NCBI RefSeq assembly: GCF_007679495.1
Contig: NZ_VEGP01000065.1
Span: 1-35,362, forward strand
Reading direction: 5' to 3'
DNA length: 35,362 nucleotides
Source of the DNA: Paenibacillus sp. 32O-W
GTDB taxonomy: Bacteria; Bacillota; Bacilli; Paenibacillales; NBRC-103111
Position numbers and translations under genes: made by a program. Each line of letters opens with the position of its first letter. The stretch's first letter is position 1. Positions 17,182-24,412 of the stretch are shown here, piece after piece. The notes beneath the pieces were generated by a model. The model ran no database searches and had not been told where the DNA came from. It saw nothing but the letters and a program-made list of their open reading frames with translations.

Positions 17182-17231
17182 ATTAGAAAGTTGTTCCATT
17201 TTAATGCTTTTATGAACTTAAACTTTCTAAT
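17182..17231. repeat. 11-bp perfect inverted repeat between prkA and abrB-like gene
   Basis: ATTAGAAAGTT (17182-17192) is the exact complement of AACTTTCTAAT (17221-17231), with 28 nt between. It directly precedes an extended -10-like TGGTAAGAT and a strong terminator hairpin. It could be an operator or an RNA helix. Confidence 0.45.
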
Positions 17232-17245
17232 GTGGTAAGATAGAA

Positions 17246-17282
17246 GCGCACCTGCCAGGTTGGCAGATGCGCTTTTATTTTT
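17246..17282 (+). terminator. Strong second terminator hairpin
   Basis: GCGCACCTGCCA (17246-17257) and TGGCAGATGCGC (17261-17272) form a 12-bp stem with one G-U pair and a GGT loop, followed by TTTTATTTTT. It reads on the plus strand, about 150 nt after prkA. Confidence 0.85.
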
Positions 17283-17341
17283 GTTATCGTCATCATTAAC
17301 AATCGCGGTTGTATAAAGTCCGGGCTTATGTAAGCAGCTTA

Positions 17342-17584
17342 TTATTTCCCCGTTACCTGCTGCAAACATTCCGCACAAATGTGCTTGTCCTTAAATTCAA
17401 CAACGCTGTCCATGGTTGTGCAGAAAACACAGCGTGGGCGATACCTTTCCAAAATAATATGGTCACCCTGCACGAGGATTTCTACCGGGTCCCCTTCATT
17501 CATTCGGAAACGGTTCCTTAACGATTTAGGAAGGACAATTCTTCCCAGTTGATCAACCTTGCGAACGATCCCGGCTGGTTTCAT
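17342..17584 (-). CDS. abrB: AbrB-family transition-state regulator with C-terminal zinc-knuckle-like motif
   Basis: 80 residues. The N-terminal swapped-hairpin DNA-binding domain is clear (GIVRKVDQLGRIVLPKSLRNRF through GDHIILERYRP). Instead of the usual AbrB C-terminal oligomerisation domain it has CVFC (52-55) and CAEC (70-73), spaced as in a small zinc ribbon. GGGGTGAT precedes the ATG. AbrB proteins repress stationary-phase and biofilm genes during growth. A 13-bp tandem repeat lies 68-93 nt upstream and may be part of its control. The symbol gives the family; Abh or SpoVT-like roles are not excluded. Confidence 0.85.
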   Translation of the reverse strand: MKPAGIVRKVDQLGRIVLPKSLRNRFRMNEGDPVEILVQGDHIILERYRPRCVFCTTMDSVVEFKDKHICAECLQQVTGK

Positions 17585-17651
17585 TCCAAATCACCCCAAT
17601 CTGAGTTAGCATTTCACCCCTCTTTATGATATTCGTAACCGCCTTCTGTTT

Positions 17652-17677
17652 TATGTCGCTAATTTATGTCGCTAATT
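17652..17677. repeat. Tandem 13-bp direct repeat upstream of the abrB-like gene
   Basis: TATGTCGCTAATT occurs twice without a gap (17652-17664, 17665-17677). It sits in the promoter region of the minus-strand AbrB-family gene and could be a doubled operator or a recent duplication. Confidence 0.6.
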
Positions 17678-17760
17678 GTGCCACTACCTTAATATGGGAA
17701 AATACACTTACCAACCGCGCACCTAGTAAATACCCCCGCCTTTCCGGGTTGAAACACCCC

Positions 17761-18162
17761 TTACTTATCTTGATTGGCGTTCGCATCAGGCTGGACAATA
17801 ATAGACAAGGATTCATTGTTTACGGCCGCACCGCCCTTTGCTTTCGCTTCTCCTCCTATGTTAAGACCTATAACTCCAAGAATAATAAGCAGGATGGAGG
17901 CCGCCTTGAGCCAGGTCATCGATTCCTGGAACACCATATAACCGATTACCGCGATAGCGGCTGTACCGAGTCCCGACCAGATCGCGTATGCGACACTTAC
18001 GGGAACATGCTTCAAGGATAAATTCAGGCTGGAAAAAGCAAGTAAATAAAAAACGATCATCAGAGCGGATGGCCAAACTTTCGTAAAGCCTTGCGACAGC
18101 TTCATCGAAACCGTCCCGGCTATTTCCAGTACTATGGCTAACAACAAATAAACCCAGGGCAT
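17761..18162 (-). CDS. Small multidrug resistance (SMR/EmrE-type) efflux protein
   Basis: 133 residues with four membrane helices. Helix 1 contains the essential Glu-14-equivalent in AIVLEIAGTVSMKLSQGF, and the SMR signature VAYAIWSGLG is present in helix 3. It acts in the cell membrane as a proton-driven exporter of cationic compounds, usually as an antiparallel dimer. After helix 4 there is an extra polar tail of about 25 residues not typical of the family. The start at ATG 18162 follows GAGGAGTGAAGAGG; a longer reading to 18222 is unlikely. It lies downstream of trmL on the same strand. No guanidine riboswitch is visible in its leader. Confidence 0.88.
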   Translation of the reverse strand: MPWVYLLLAIVLEIAGTVSMKLSQGFTKVWPSALMIVFYLLAFSSLNLSLKHVPVSVAYAIWSGLGTAAIAVIGYMVFQESMTWLKAASILLIILGVIGLNIGGEAKAKGGAAVNNESLSIIVQPDANANQDK

Positions 18163-18303
18163 CCTCTTCACTCCTCTCGAATTGGACTTGTTGGTCCGGA
18201 TCCTATATACGGCAACGGTCAAAGAAACATAAACAGCGAGCCGGTTGCCGCAGCCTGACTCGCACTCTAGCTTATTATGGTTCGGCGCGTATAGCAGCCG
18301 TTG

Positions 18304-18768
18304 TTAGGTTAAGCCTTTAAATTGAAGCTGGCGAAGGCCCTCGTATAGAATAATAGCCGCAGAATTGGACAGATTAAGCGACCGGACCTCTCCATTAATT
18401 GGAATTTTGATGCAGGTATCTTTGTGCTCCTCCAGAATCTCCTTGGGCAGACCGGCCGTTTCTTTGCCGAACACGAAGAAATCTCCATCCCGAAACTCGA
18501 TATCGCTGTACCATTTCTGAGCCTTCGTCGTCGCGCAGAAAAACCGCCCGTCGGGATACAAACGCTTAAGATCGGCGAACGAATCGTGATACTCCAATTT
18601 AACGGATGGCCAGTAATCCAACCCCGCTCTTTTCAACGCTTTGTCATCTGTAGAAAAGCCCAAGGGGCGGACCAAATGAAGACATGTCCCCGTTGCGGCA
18701 CAAGTCCGCGATATATTTCCCGTATTAGCGGGGATCTCCGGTTCTACCAAAATAATGTGAAATGCCAT
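18304..18768 (-). CDS. trmL: tRNA (cytidine/uridine-34 2'-O)-methyltransferase TrmL
   Basis: A 154-residue SPOUT methyltransferase. Motif 1 is HIILVEPEIPANTGNISRTCAATG, motif 2 is DFFVFGKETAGLPKEILE, and motif 3 is IPINGEVRSLNLSNSAAIILYE, which together form the trefoil knot and SAM pocket. It methylates the ribose of the wobble base of two leucine tRNAs. The length is that of the minimal TrmL form. AAAGGTGA lies upstream of the ATG. It appears to be the first gene of a unit with the SMR gene. Confidence 0.93.
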   Translation of the reverse strand: MAFHIILVEPEIPANTGNISRTCAATGTCLHLVRPLGFSTDDKALKRAGLDYWPSVKLEYHDSFADLKRLYPDGRFFCATTKAQKWYSDIEFRDGDFFVFGKETAGLPKEILEEHKDTCIKIPINGEVRSLNLSNSAAIILYEGLRQLQFKGLT

Positions 18769-19171
18769 AGCTTCTCATTCACCTTTCTGAAAAATGCTCT
18801 GCGTCTATGATAGTAAGCCCTGCTTAAAGTCTAGCGGCAATTGATGGCTGAAATTTCGCTTCCTGGTTTGGGAAAACAAACAGGCTGTTATCCTCGTGAT
18901 TTGCTGCGAAATGCAGCATGGAGACAATCAATCACCTGCAGATTTGCAGGTTCTTCTCTCCCGGCTTACCGCATCTCTAATCTTGACATAGTTGCCGCCC
19001 TGGTTTCAAGTGCTTGTTAGCTCCCCGCACTCCAGCCGCCTATGACGAAAGACACTACCGTTCAGAAGTTACGATTTATAAATTTTACATATAGTTTACT
19101 TATCATTAATTCGCCACTGACATAGTTAAGCAATAATTAAAATAAATCAGTAGAAAAAGGAGACCATGCGG
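18769..19171. other. Divergent intergenic region with two short hairpins
   Basis: About 400 nt between trmL and the PhoP-like gene. It holds two perfect 6-bp hairpins, TGCTGC-GAAAT-GCAGCA (18902-18918) and CCTGCA-GATT-TGCAGG (18935-18950). An isolated TTGACA near 18985 lacks a matching -10. Pho-box-like repeats lie near the plus-strand gene. I see no further reading frame that looks real. Confidence 0.4.
19084..19111 (+). promoter_or_regulatory. Pho-box-like direct repeats upstream of the PhoP-like regulator
   Basis: TTTACA (19084-19089), TTTACT (19095-19100) and TTAATT (19106-19111) are spaced exactly 11 bp apart, the pattern of Bacillus PhoP sites, TT(A/C/T)ACA every 11 bp. They lie 61-88 nt upstream of the start codon and would allow autoregulation. 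Confidence 0.5.
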
Positions 19172-19930
19172 ATGAAGAACAGAATTTTGGTCGTTGACGA
19201 CGAACCGTCCATTGCCATGCTGTTGGATTACAATTTGAAGCTGGCCGATTTCGATGTGCGTTGTGTTCACGATGGCGGAGCGGTACTTGAATCGATCCGC
19301 TCTTTCCGACCCGATCTTCTCGTGCTGGATCTCATGCTGCCTACGATGGACGGCGTTCAAATCTGCCGCAAGCTGAGGAGCGAGGGAAGCCGTATCCCGA
19401 TCATCATGCTGACGGCCATGCAGGAAGTGTCAGACCGGATCGCCGGACTCGACCACGGAGCCGATGATTATATGATCAAGCCATTCAGCCCACAGGAGCT
19501 GATCTCACGTATCCGGGCCGTATTGCGCCGGGTCGGCGCTTCCGCCCCGCAGCCGCCGGCAACCGATATCCATCTGGGCGATATCTGCATAAGCTCCGAA
19601 CGCAGAGAAGTCACCCTGAACGGCAAGCTGATCGATCTGACGCCCAAGGAATTCGAATTGCTGCTTTATTTGTGCCAGCATCAAGGACGAGCCTTAAGCC
19701 GCCAGCAGCTGCTGCAAAATGTATGGGACTATCATTTCCTTGGCGATACCCGGATCGTAGACGTCCATATCAGTCATCTTCGCGATAAAATCGAGGCGGA
19801 CCCGCGAACTCCCCGATATATTCAAACCGTTCGCAGTGTCGGCTACAAAATTACAGACCCGTTGACTGTCCACGGTCAACGCAAGAGCGTTTCTTCCGCC
19901 CTCAGGCTTAATTGGGAAGAGTCATCTTGA
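19172..19930 (+). CDS. OmpR/PhoP-family response regulator without adjacent kinase
   Basis: 252 residues. The receiver domain carries ILVVDDEPS (acidic pocket), the phosphorylation site VLDLMLPTMDG, conserved Thr in MLTAM and Lys in IKPFSPQEL. A winged-helix effector domain ends in DTRIVDVHISHLRDKIE and VRSVGYKI, very close to Bacillus PhoP. A tail of about 20 residues (after KITDPL) is extra. I chose ATG 19172, 8 nt from AAGGAGA; ATG 19166 is only 2 nt away. No histidine kinase follows: a terminator and the convergent serC come next. It may work with a distant PhoR or another kinase. Confidence 0.88.
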   Translation: MKNRILVVDDEPSIAMLLDYNLKLADFDVRCVHDGGAVLESIRSFRPDLLVLDLMLPTMDGVQICRKLRSEGSRIPIIMLTAMQEVSDRIAGLDHGADDYMIKPFSPQELISRIRAVLRRVGASAPQPPATDIHLGDICISSERREVTLNGKLIDLTPKEFELLLYLCQHQGRALSRQQLLQNVWDYHFLGDTRIVDVHISHLRDKIEADPRTPRYIQTVRSVGYKITDPLTVHGQRKSVSSALRLNWEESS

Positions 19931-19940
19931 GCACAACATC

Positions 19941-19985
19941 AAATAAAGCAGTGCATTCCCACAGGAGGAACACGCTGCTTTATTT
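19941..19985. terminator. Bidirectional terminator between the PhoP-like gene and serC
   Basis: AAATAAAGCAGTG (19941-19953) pairs with CGCTGCTTTATTT (19973-19985) with one mismatch. T-rich sequence flanks both sides, so it can serve both converging genes. Confidence 0.75.
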
Positions 19986-20049
19986 AGTTGTAGTCACAGC
20001 CGATTGGCAATTGAACTACTCCTCTCCCGCTCGGCAATTGCCATTGCAT

Positions 20050-21138
20050 CTACCCGTTGCGACGCTGGAAATCAGCCATGAAATCGGCCAAAGCCTTGCA
20101 GCTTTCATAAGGTACGGCATTATAAGTCGATGCGCGCAGATGTCCGACGCTGCGGTGCCCCTTCAAGCCGACAAACCCGTTCGCGGCCGATTCCTCGATA
20201 AATTTCTTCTCCAGCTCGTCCGATTGCAGCTTGAAAGTGATGTTCATGATCGAACGGTCCTGCTTGACCGCCATTCCCTCATAGAATCCTCCGCTGTTAT
20301 CTATGGCGTTATAGATCAGAGCCGTTTTCTCCCGGTTCATCTTCTCCATGGCGTCGATTCCCCCGTTCCTCTGAATCCACTTCAAGACGAGGTTCATCAT
20401 ATATACCGAATAAACCGGAGGGGTATTATATAACGAGTTATTTTTAACATACGTATCATAGCGGAGCATTGTCGGAATCGTCTTGGGAGACTCCTTCACG
20501 AGATCTTCGCGCACGATAACGAGCGTCACCCCGGAAGGTCCGAGATTTTTCTGCGCTCCTGCATAAATAAGCGAGAATAGGGAAGCATCGAATCGATGGG
20601 ACAAAATATCGCTGGACATATCACCGATTAACGGTACGCTGCCCGTCTGCGGAAAGGTGGTATATTGAGTCCCTGCGATCGTTTCGTTAGAAGTAATATG
20701 AAGATACGCCGCGTTCTCGGGAAGCTGAATCTCGTCCAGGGATGGCAGATTAAGCGGTCCTTCCTCTTTGGAAGCCGCCGCGGCATAAGTGTCTCCGAAC
20801 AGCTTCGCTTCCTTATAGGCCTTGTCCGCCCAGCTTCCGGACAGAACATAAGCGCCCTTCCTGCCGGGAGCAAGCAGGTTCATCGGCACCATCGCAAATT
20901 GTGTGCTCGCGCCCCCCTGCAGGAAAAGAACCTTATACCCGGAAGGAAGCTCCAGCAATTCCTTGACCAGCTGCTGGGTTTCATCGTTAATCTGCTCGTA
21001 TTGCTTGCTGCGGTGCGAGATTTCCATAATGGACATGCCAATCCCGCCGTAATCGACGATCTCTTCCTGAGCCTGCTGCAGCACCTCCAGCGGGAGTGCC
21101 GCCGGCCCTGCGTTAAAATTGTATGCTCGATTTGCCAA
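20050..21138 (-). CDS. serC: Phosphoserine aminotransferase SerC
   Basis: 362 residues. It is a PLP enzyme of fold type I that converts 3-phosphohydroxypyruvate and glutamate to phosphoserine and 2-oxoglutarate (serine, and pyridoxal, synthesis). The diagnostic start ANRAYNFNAGPAALP is present, and the PLP-binding Lys lies in YAGAQKNLGPSG. RYDTYVKNNSLYNTPP is the substrate region. The start is read as TTG 21138, with AAGGTG 6 nt upstream, which gives the typical SerC N-terminus; a longer reading to ATG 21156 lacks a ribosome site. A good sigma-A promoter lies upstream. It is monocistronic. Confidence 0.95.
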   Translation of the reverse strand: MANRAYNFNAGPAALPLEVLQQAQEEIVDYGGIGMSIMEISHRSKQYEQINDETQQLVKELLELPSGYKVLFLQGGASTQFAMVPMNLLAPGRKGAYVLSGSWADKAYKEAKLFGDTYAAAASKEEGPLNLPSLDEIQLPENAAYLHITSNETIAGTQYTTFPQTGSVPLIGDMSSDILSHRFDASLFSLIYAGAQKNLGPSGVTLVIVREDLVKESPKTIPTMLRYDTYVKNNSLYNTPPVYSVYMMNLVLKWIQRNGGIDAMEKMNREKTALIYNAIDNSGGFYEGMAVKQDRSIMNITFKLQSDELEKKFIEESAANGFVGLKGHRSVGHLRASTYNAVPYESCKALADFMADFQRRNG

Positions 21139-21169
21139 GTTCCACACCTTCTCCATGTATGATATCGTA

Positions 21170-21198
21170 ATGATAACAATATTTTTATACCGCTTCAA
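21170..21198 (-). promoter_or_regulatory. Sigma-A promoter of serC
   Basis: On the minus strand TTGAAG (21193-21198), a 17-nt spacer and TATCAT (21170-21175). The predicted start of transcription is near 21163, 25 nt upstream of the TTG codon. Confidence 0.6.
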
Positions 21199-21245
21199 CA
21201 TTTAATAGACATTAGAGACAACCGCAAGGAGGCATCCCGATACCT

Positions 21246-21842
21246 ATGGCATCATCAGCCCGGCTCTTTATCGCCGTCCCGATCGCTCCCCCGGTCAAGA
21301 GAACGCTGGAGGAATGGACCCGGCAGCTATCCAATGAGCTTCCCTTTCGTAAATGGACCCACCCGCTGGATTATCACATTACTCTGCAATTCCTCGGAGA
21401 GACTTCGCCGGAAACCCGCAGCCAAATCGACCAAGCCCTTCCGGGAGTAGCCGCAATGCATCCGCCCTTTGTTCTCTCTCTGGGCAAATTAGGCTATTTC
21501 GGTCCGAACCGTTCTCCGCAGATTCTATGGGCAGGAGTCGAAGGAGAAACCGCCCCTCTGCTGTCCTTGCACCGCTCAACCGTTCAAGCCATGCAGAAGC
21601 TCGGCTTCATGCCGGAAGACAGACCTTACCGCGCTCATATTACATTGGCGAGAAAATATATCGGTTCGGCCCCCTGGCCCTCTTCATCCCTGCCGGGTAT
21701 GCTCTCGACGGAAGATCTAGAAACCGCCTGGAGCGTAAACGAGATTGTGCTTTACCAGAGTCATTCCGGCCAACGCCCAATGTATGAAACGCTTTCCACT
21801 TACCCCTTAGCCGGGAACACATTGAACGACCCCACAAAGTGA
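21246..21842 (+). CDS. thpR: RNA 2',3'-cyclic phosphodiesterase ThpR (2'-5' RNA ligase family)
   Basis: 198 residues of the two-histidine phosphoesterase family. The two HxT motifs are YHITLQFLG (about residue 40) and RAHITLARK (about 130), the catalytic residues that hydrolyse 2',3'-cyclic phosphate RNA ends. RLFIAVPI begins the first strand, as in family members. The strong AAGGAGG lies about 13 nt from the ATG, longer than usual, but no other in-frame start exists. It is divergent from serC and monocistronic. Confidence 0.9.
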   Translation: MASSARLFIAVPIAPPVKRTLEEWTRQLSNELPFRKWTHPLDYHITLQFLGETSPETRSQIDQALPGVAAMHPPFVLSLGKLGYFGPNRSPQILWAGVEGETAPLLSLHRSTVQAMQKLGFMPEDRPYRAHITLARKYIGSAPWPSSSLPGMLSTEDLETAWSVNEIVLYQSHSGQRPMYETLSTYPLAGNTLNDPTK

Positions 21843-21870
21843 CGTATGCCTTCGAAGCGTATTCCGTTCG

Positions 21871-21890
21871 CACCCTAACAGGGTCGGCGT
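21871..21890 (+). repeat. 20-nt element repeated on the other side of glnA (copy 1)
   Basis: CACCCTAACAGGGTCGGCGT differs from the copy at 23651-23670 at three of 20 positions. Both lie in intergenic DNA in the same orientation, one on each side of glnA. Confidence 0.4.
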
Positions 21891-21995
21891 CTAAACCTTC
21901 CTCTAAACGCGGTCGCTCTTCATGACTTTCCTTCGATAAAGGTTTATACAATACTTTGCGGGGAGCCCCCAATCTTATAGATTCTATACTATTGA

Positions 21996-22020
21996 ACAAA
22001 CCGCCGGCAGCAGCCGGCGG
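21996..22020 (-). terminator. Terminator of glnA
   Basis: CCGCCGGC (22001-22008) and GCCGGCGG (22013-22020) form a perfect 8-bp stem with an AGCA loop. On the minus strand it is followed by TTTGTTC, 14 nt after the glnA stop codon. Confidence 0.85.
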
Positions 22021-22034
22021 CATTCGTGAGCCGT

Positions 22035-23459
22035 TTAGCAGTCGAAGTAGAGCGAGTATTCATGGGGATGAATCCGGATTTGCACACTTTTGGCTTCGGC
22101 CCGTTTCAAATCAATATAGTTCTCGATAAACTCCCTCGTGAACACTCCGCCCTGCAGCAGGAATTCATAATCGGCCTGCAAGGCGTCGAGCGCTTCATCC
22201 AACGTGGACGGCACACTGCGGATATCTCTCTTCTCGGCATCCGATAGATCATAGATGTTCCGGTCCATCGGTCCGTAACCAAGCTCTCTCGGGTCGATCC
22301 GATTCTGAATTCCGTCCAGACCGGCCAGAAGCATAGCCGCAAAAGCGAGGTACGGGTTCGAGGTCGAATCCGGCGTCCGGAATTCGATGCGGCATCCTTT
22401 CGGCGTGACGGCAGCAACCGGGATACGGATGGCGGCCGAGCGGTTTCCTTTGGAGAAGACCAGGTTCACCGGAGCCTCGTAGCCGGGTACCAGTCTTTTG
22501 AACGAATTGGTGCTCGGATTAGTCAGTGCCAGCAAGGCATTCGCATGATGGAGGATGCCCCCGATGTAATATAACGCGGTATCGCTTAAATTCGCGTAGC
22601 CGCCTTGACGGTAGAACAGCGGAGTGTCCCCGTCAAAAATACTTTGGTGAACATGCATCCCGCTTCCGTTATCTCCAAACAAAGGCTTCGGCATGAAGGT
22701 TGCGACCTTCCCGTACTGGCGGGCGGTGTTATGCACGATATATTTATATTTCATTAAATTATCCGCGCTCGCCGTCAGCGTATCGAAGCGAAAATTGATC
22801 TCTGCCTGACCGGCGGTAGCCACTTCATGATGATGGCGTTCGATCCGGAGGCCCGATTCCATCATGATGCGGCACATTTCGCTGCGCAAATCCTGCTGCG
22901 TATCCGCCGGGGCAACGGGGACGTATCCCCCCTTATGCCGAATCTTAAAGCCGAGGTTGCCTCCCTCTTCCTTGCGGGAGCTGTTCCAGAAGGCTTCCTC
23001 CGAATCGACTTCATAATAAGATTTATTCATACCGCTCTCGTAGCGGACATCGTCAAAAATGAAAAATTCAGGCTCCGGCGCAAAATACGCCACAGTACCA
23101 ATTCCCGTCTGCTGGAGAAACTCTTCCGCCTTCTGCGCGATTCCTCTCGGGTCTCTGTCGTATCTCTCTCCATCGGGAGTGTAGATATCACACATCACAA
23201 TCAACGTAGGGTGTGCCGAGAACGGATCGGCATAGACGGTTTCGGTATCCGGCATCATAACCATATCGGAATCTTCCACGCCTTTAAACCCCGGGATAGA
23301 GGAGCCATCAAAAGCAACGCCGTTGACGAAGGTATCTCTCCCTACTTCAACGGCCGGCAGTGAAATATGGTGGGCCTTCCCATTCAAATCCACGAATCGA
23401 AAATCCACCCATTCTATTCCGTTTTCTTCTATCATCCTTAATATTCCGTCAGCAGACAT
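22035..23459 (-). CDS. glnA: Glutamine synthetase, type I, beta-like
   Basis: 474 residues. It makes glutamine from glutamate, ammonia and ATP. The family motifs are present: VAFDGSSIPGF, the ATP/metal segment FAPEPEFFIFDD, GSGMHVHQSIF and the Asn/Glu flap region NRSAAIRIP. It is longer than the 444-residue Bacillus GS and has the features of the beta subtype: an insertion around residues 155-190 and the tail segment MDRNIYDLSDAEKRD, whose Tyr (about 406) aligns with the adenylylated Tyr of E. coli GS. The Arg-62 that gives Bacillus GS feedback inhibition (GFVRIEESD) is replaced (GFKGVEDSD). GGAGGT precedes the ATG. It has its own promoter with a GlnR/TnrA box and its own terminator. No glnR is adjacent. 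Confidence 0.95.
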   Translation of the reverse strand: MSADGILRMIEENGIEWVDFRFVDLNGKAHHISLPAVEVGRDTFVNGVAFDGSSIPGFKGVEDSDMVMMPDTETVYADPFSAHPTLIVMCDIYTPDGERYDRDPRGIAQKAEEFLQQTGIGTVAYFAPEPEFFIFDDVRYESGMNKSYYEVDSEEAFWNSSRKEEGGNLGFKIRHKGGYVPVAPADTQQDLRSEMCRIMMESGLRIERHHHEVATAGQAEINFRFDTLTASADNLMKYKYIVHNTARQYGKVATFMPKPLFGDNGSGMHVHQSIFDGDTPLFYRQGGYANLSDTALYYIGGILHHANALLALTNPSTNSFKRLVPGYEAPVNLVFSKGNRSAAIRIPVAAVTPKGCRIEFRTPDSTSNPYLAFAAMLLAGLDGIQNRIDPRELGYGPMDRNIYDLSDAEKRDIRSVPSTLDEALDALQADYEFLLQGGVFTREFIENYIDLKRAEAKSVQIRIHPHEYSLYFDC

Positions 23460-23538
23460 GCCTGAATACCTCCATTATCCGAACATTTATTGAGAAGCTA
23501 ATGATTAACGTTCCATTTTTATCATCTTTCCCTGAATA

Positions 23539-23567
23539 ATTATAAATCTGCTCGAATTAGCCGTCAA
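23539..23567 (-). promoter_or_regulatory. Sigma-A promoter of glnA
   Basis: On the minus strand TTGACG (23562-23567), a 17-nt spacer and a perfect TATAAT (23539-23544). Transcription should start near 23532, giving a leader of about 73 nt. Confidence 0.8.
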
Positions 23568-23573
23568 TAGATA

Positions 23574-23590
23574 TGTCAGGTTTTGTTACA
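23574..23590. promoter_or_regulatory. GlnR/TnrA box of the glnA promoter
   Basis: TGTCAGGTTTTGTTACA fits the consensus TGTNA-N7-TNACA at every defined base. Its centre (23582) is about 50 bp upstream of the predicted start of transcription, the position used by TnrA-type activation, and 6 bp upstream of the -35. A second, imperfect copy with an 8-nt spacer (TGTTA...TTACA) overlaps at 23584-23601. Confidence 0.8.
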
Positions 23591-23650
23591 TGGAGGTTAC
23601 AGCCTTAAATATTACCAGTATCCCTGATAGAAACATGCAAATCCGGCCGT

Positions 23651-23670
23651 CACCCTGACAGGTTCGGCTT
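23651..23670 (+). repeat. 20-nt element repeated on the other side of glnA (copy 2)
   Basis: CACCCTGACAGGTTCGGCTT; see the copy at 21871-21890. It lies between the PAP2 gene and the glnA promoter. Confidence 0.4.
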
Positions 23671-23711
23671 TACCCCGTCCAAACAGGGAAATTCCCTATA
23701 GTAACGACAGC

Positions 23712-24404
23712 CTAATTCGCAGTGCCGGGAGATGTCCGTCCTTCCGAACTATGTGGACCGGATAATGCTGGCCGGGTTCCTCTATCCCGCAGGATGAACC
23801 AGACCGTGAGAAGCAGCCAGAAACCGCTGGCCAGATAGCCGCCAAGGACATCGCTAGGATAATGAACTCCCAAATAGATTCGGCTGGTACCAATCGCCAG
23901 GACCGTTCCCGCGCTAACGAGAAGAATGATCCCGCGCCACAGCGGCCGGTGAATATACCGGAACAATAGAAAAACTATCATTCCATATAAAGCTAAAGAA
24001 TTCATGGAATGCCCGCTGGGAAAGCTGAACCCCGTTTCCTCAATCAGGCGGTGCAGCTCCGGACGCTCACGAATAAAAGAGTGCTTCAATATTTTATTCA
24101 GCAAGGCGCAGCCTCCCAACGCCGCTACGGCGAACATACATGCCCGCATATCTTTCTTGACTGCAAAGAGATAAATCAGAACGGCGATTGCGACTCCCAC
24201 GATAAATTCGGTCGATCCCAGGAACGTAAAGCCTTTCATCACCAGGGTCAATACCGGAACCTCCCAGCCCTGTACAAGCGCAATCATTTGACTGTCAAAA
24301 TAATGTATCGCTGGTCCGTCAATGTCGAAAGCCAACAGGCTAAAACAAGCCGCGAACAAGAGGCTTAGTATGAGCACCGTGTTCCATTTCTTCGTTTGCC
24401 CCAT
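23712..24404 (-). CDS. PAP2-family membrane phosphatase (possible undecaprenyl-pyrophosphate phosphatase)
   Basis: 230 residues, about six membrane helices. All three acid-phosphatase motifs are present: KHSFIRERP (about residue 107), the PSGH block FSFPSGHSMNS (about 129) and SRIYLGVHYPSD (about 174). Such proteins remove phosphate from lipid pyrophosphates outside the membrane; BcrC and PgpB are relatives that recycle undecaprenyl pyrophosphate. The start codon lies 9 nt after the stop of the ftsW-like gene, so the two share an mRNA and the Mg2+ riboswitch upstream. The pairing fits a role in lipid-carrier recycling for peptidoglycan, but phosphatidylglycerophosphate as substrate is also possible. 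Confidence 0.85.
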   Translation of the reverse strand: MGQTKKWNTVLILSLLFAACFSLLAFDIDGPAIHYFDSQMIALVQGWEVPVLTLVMKGFTFLGSTEFIVGVAIAVLIYLFAVKKDMRACMFAVAALGGCALLNKILKHSFIRERPELHRLIEETGFSFPSGHSMNSLALYGMIVFLLFRYIHRPLWRGIILLVSAGTVLAIGTSRIYLGVHYPSDVLGGYLASGFWLLLTVWFILRDRGTRPALSGPHSSEGRTSPGTAN

Positions 24405-24412
24405 GATTTTCC

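Noticed and set aside
18163-18303. Guanidine riboswitch upstream of the SMR transporter
   Set aside because: None of the conserved ykkC or mini-ykkC blocks is present, and the transporter looks EmrE-like rather than Gdx-like.
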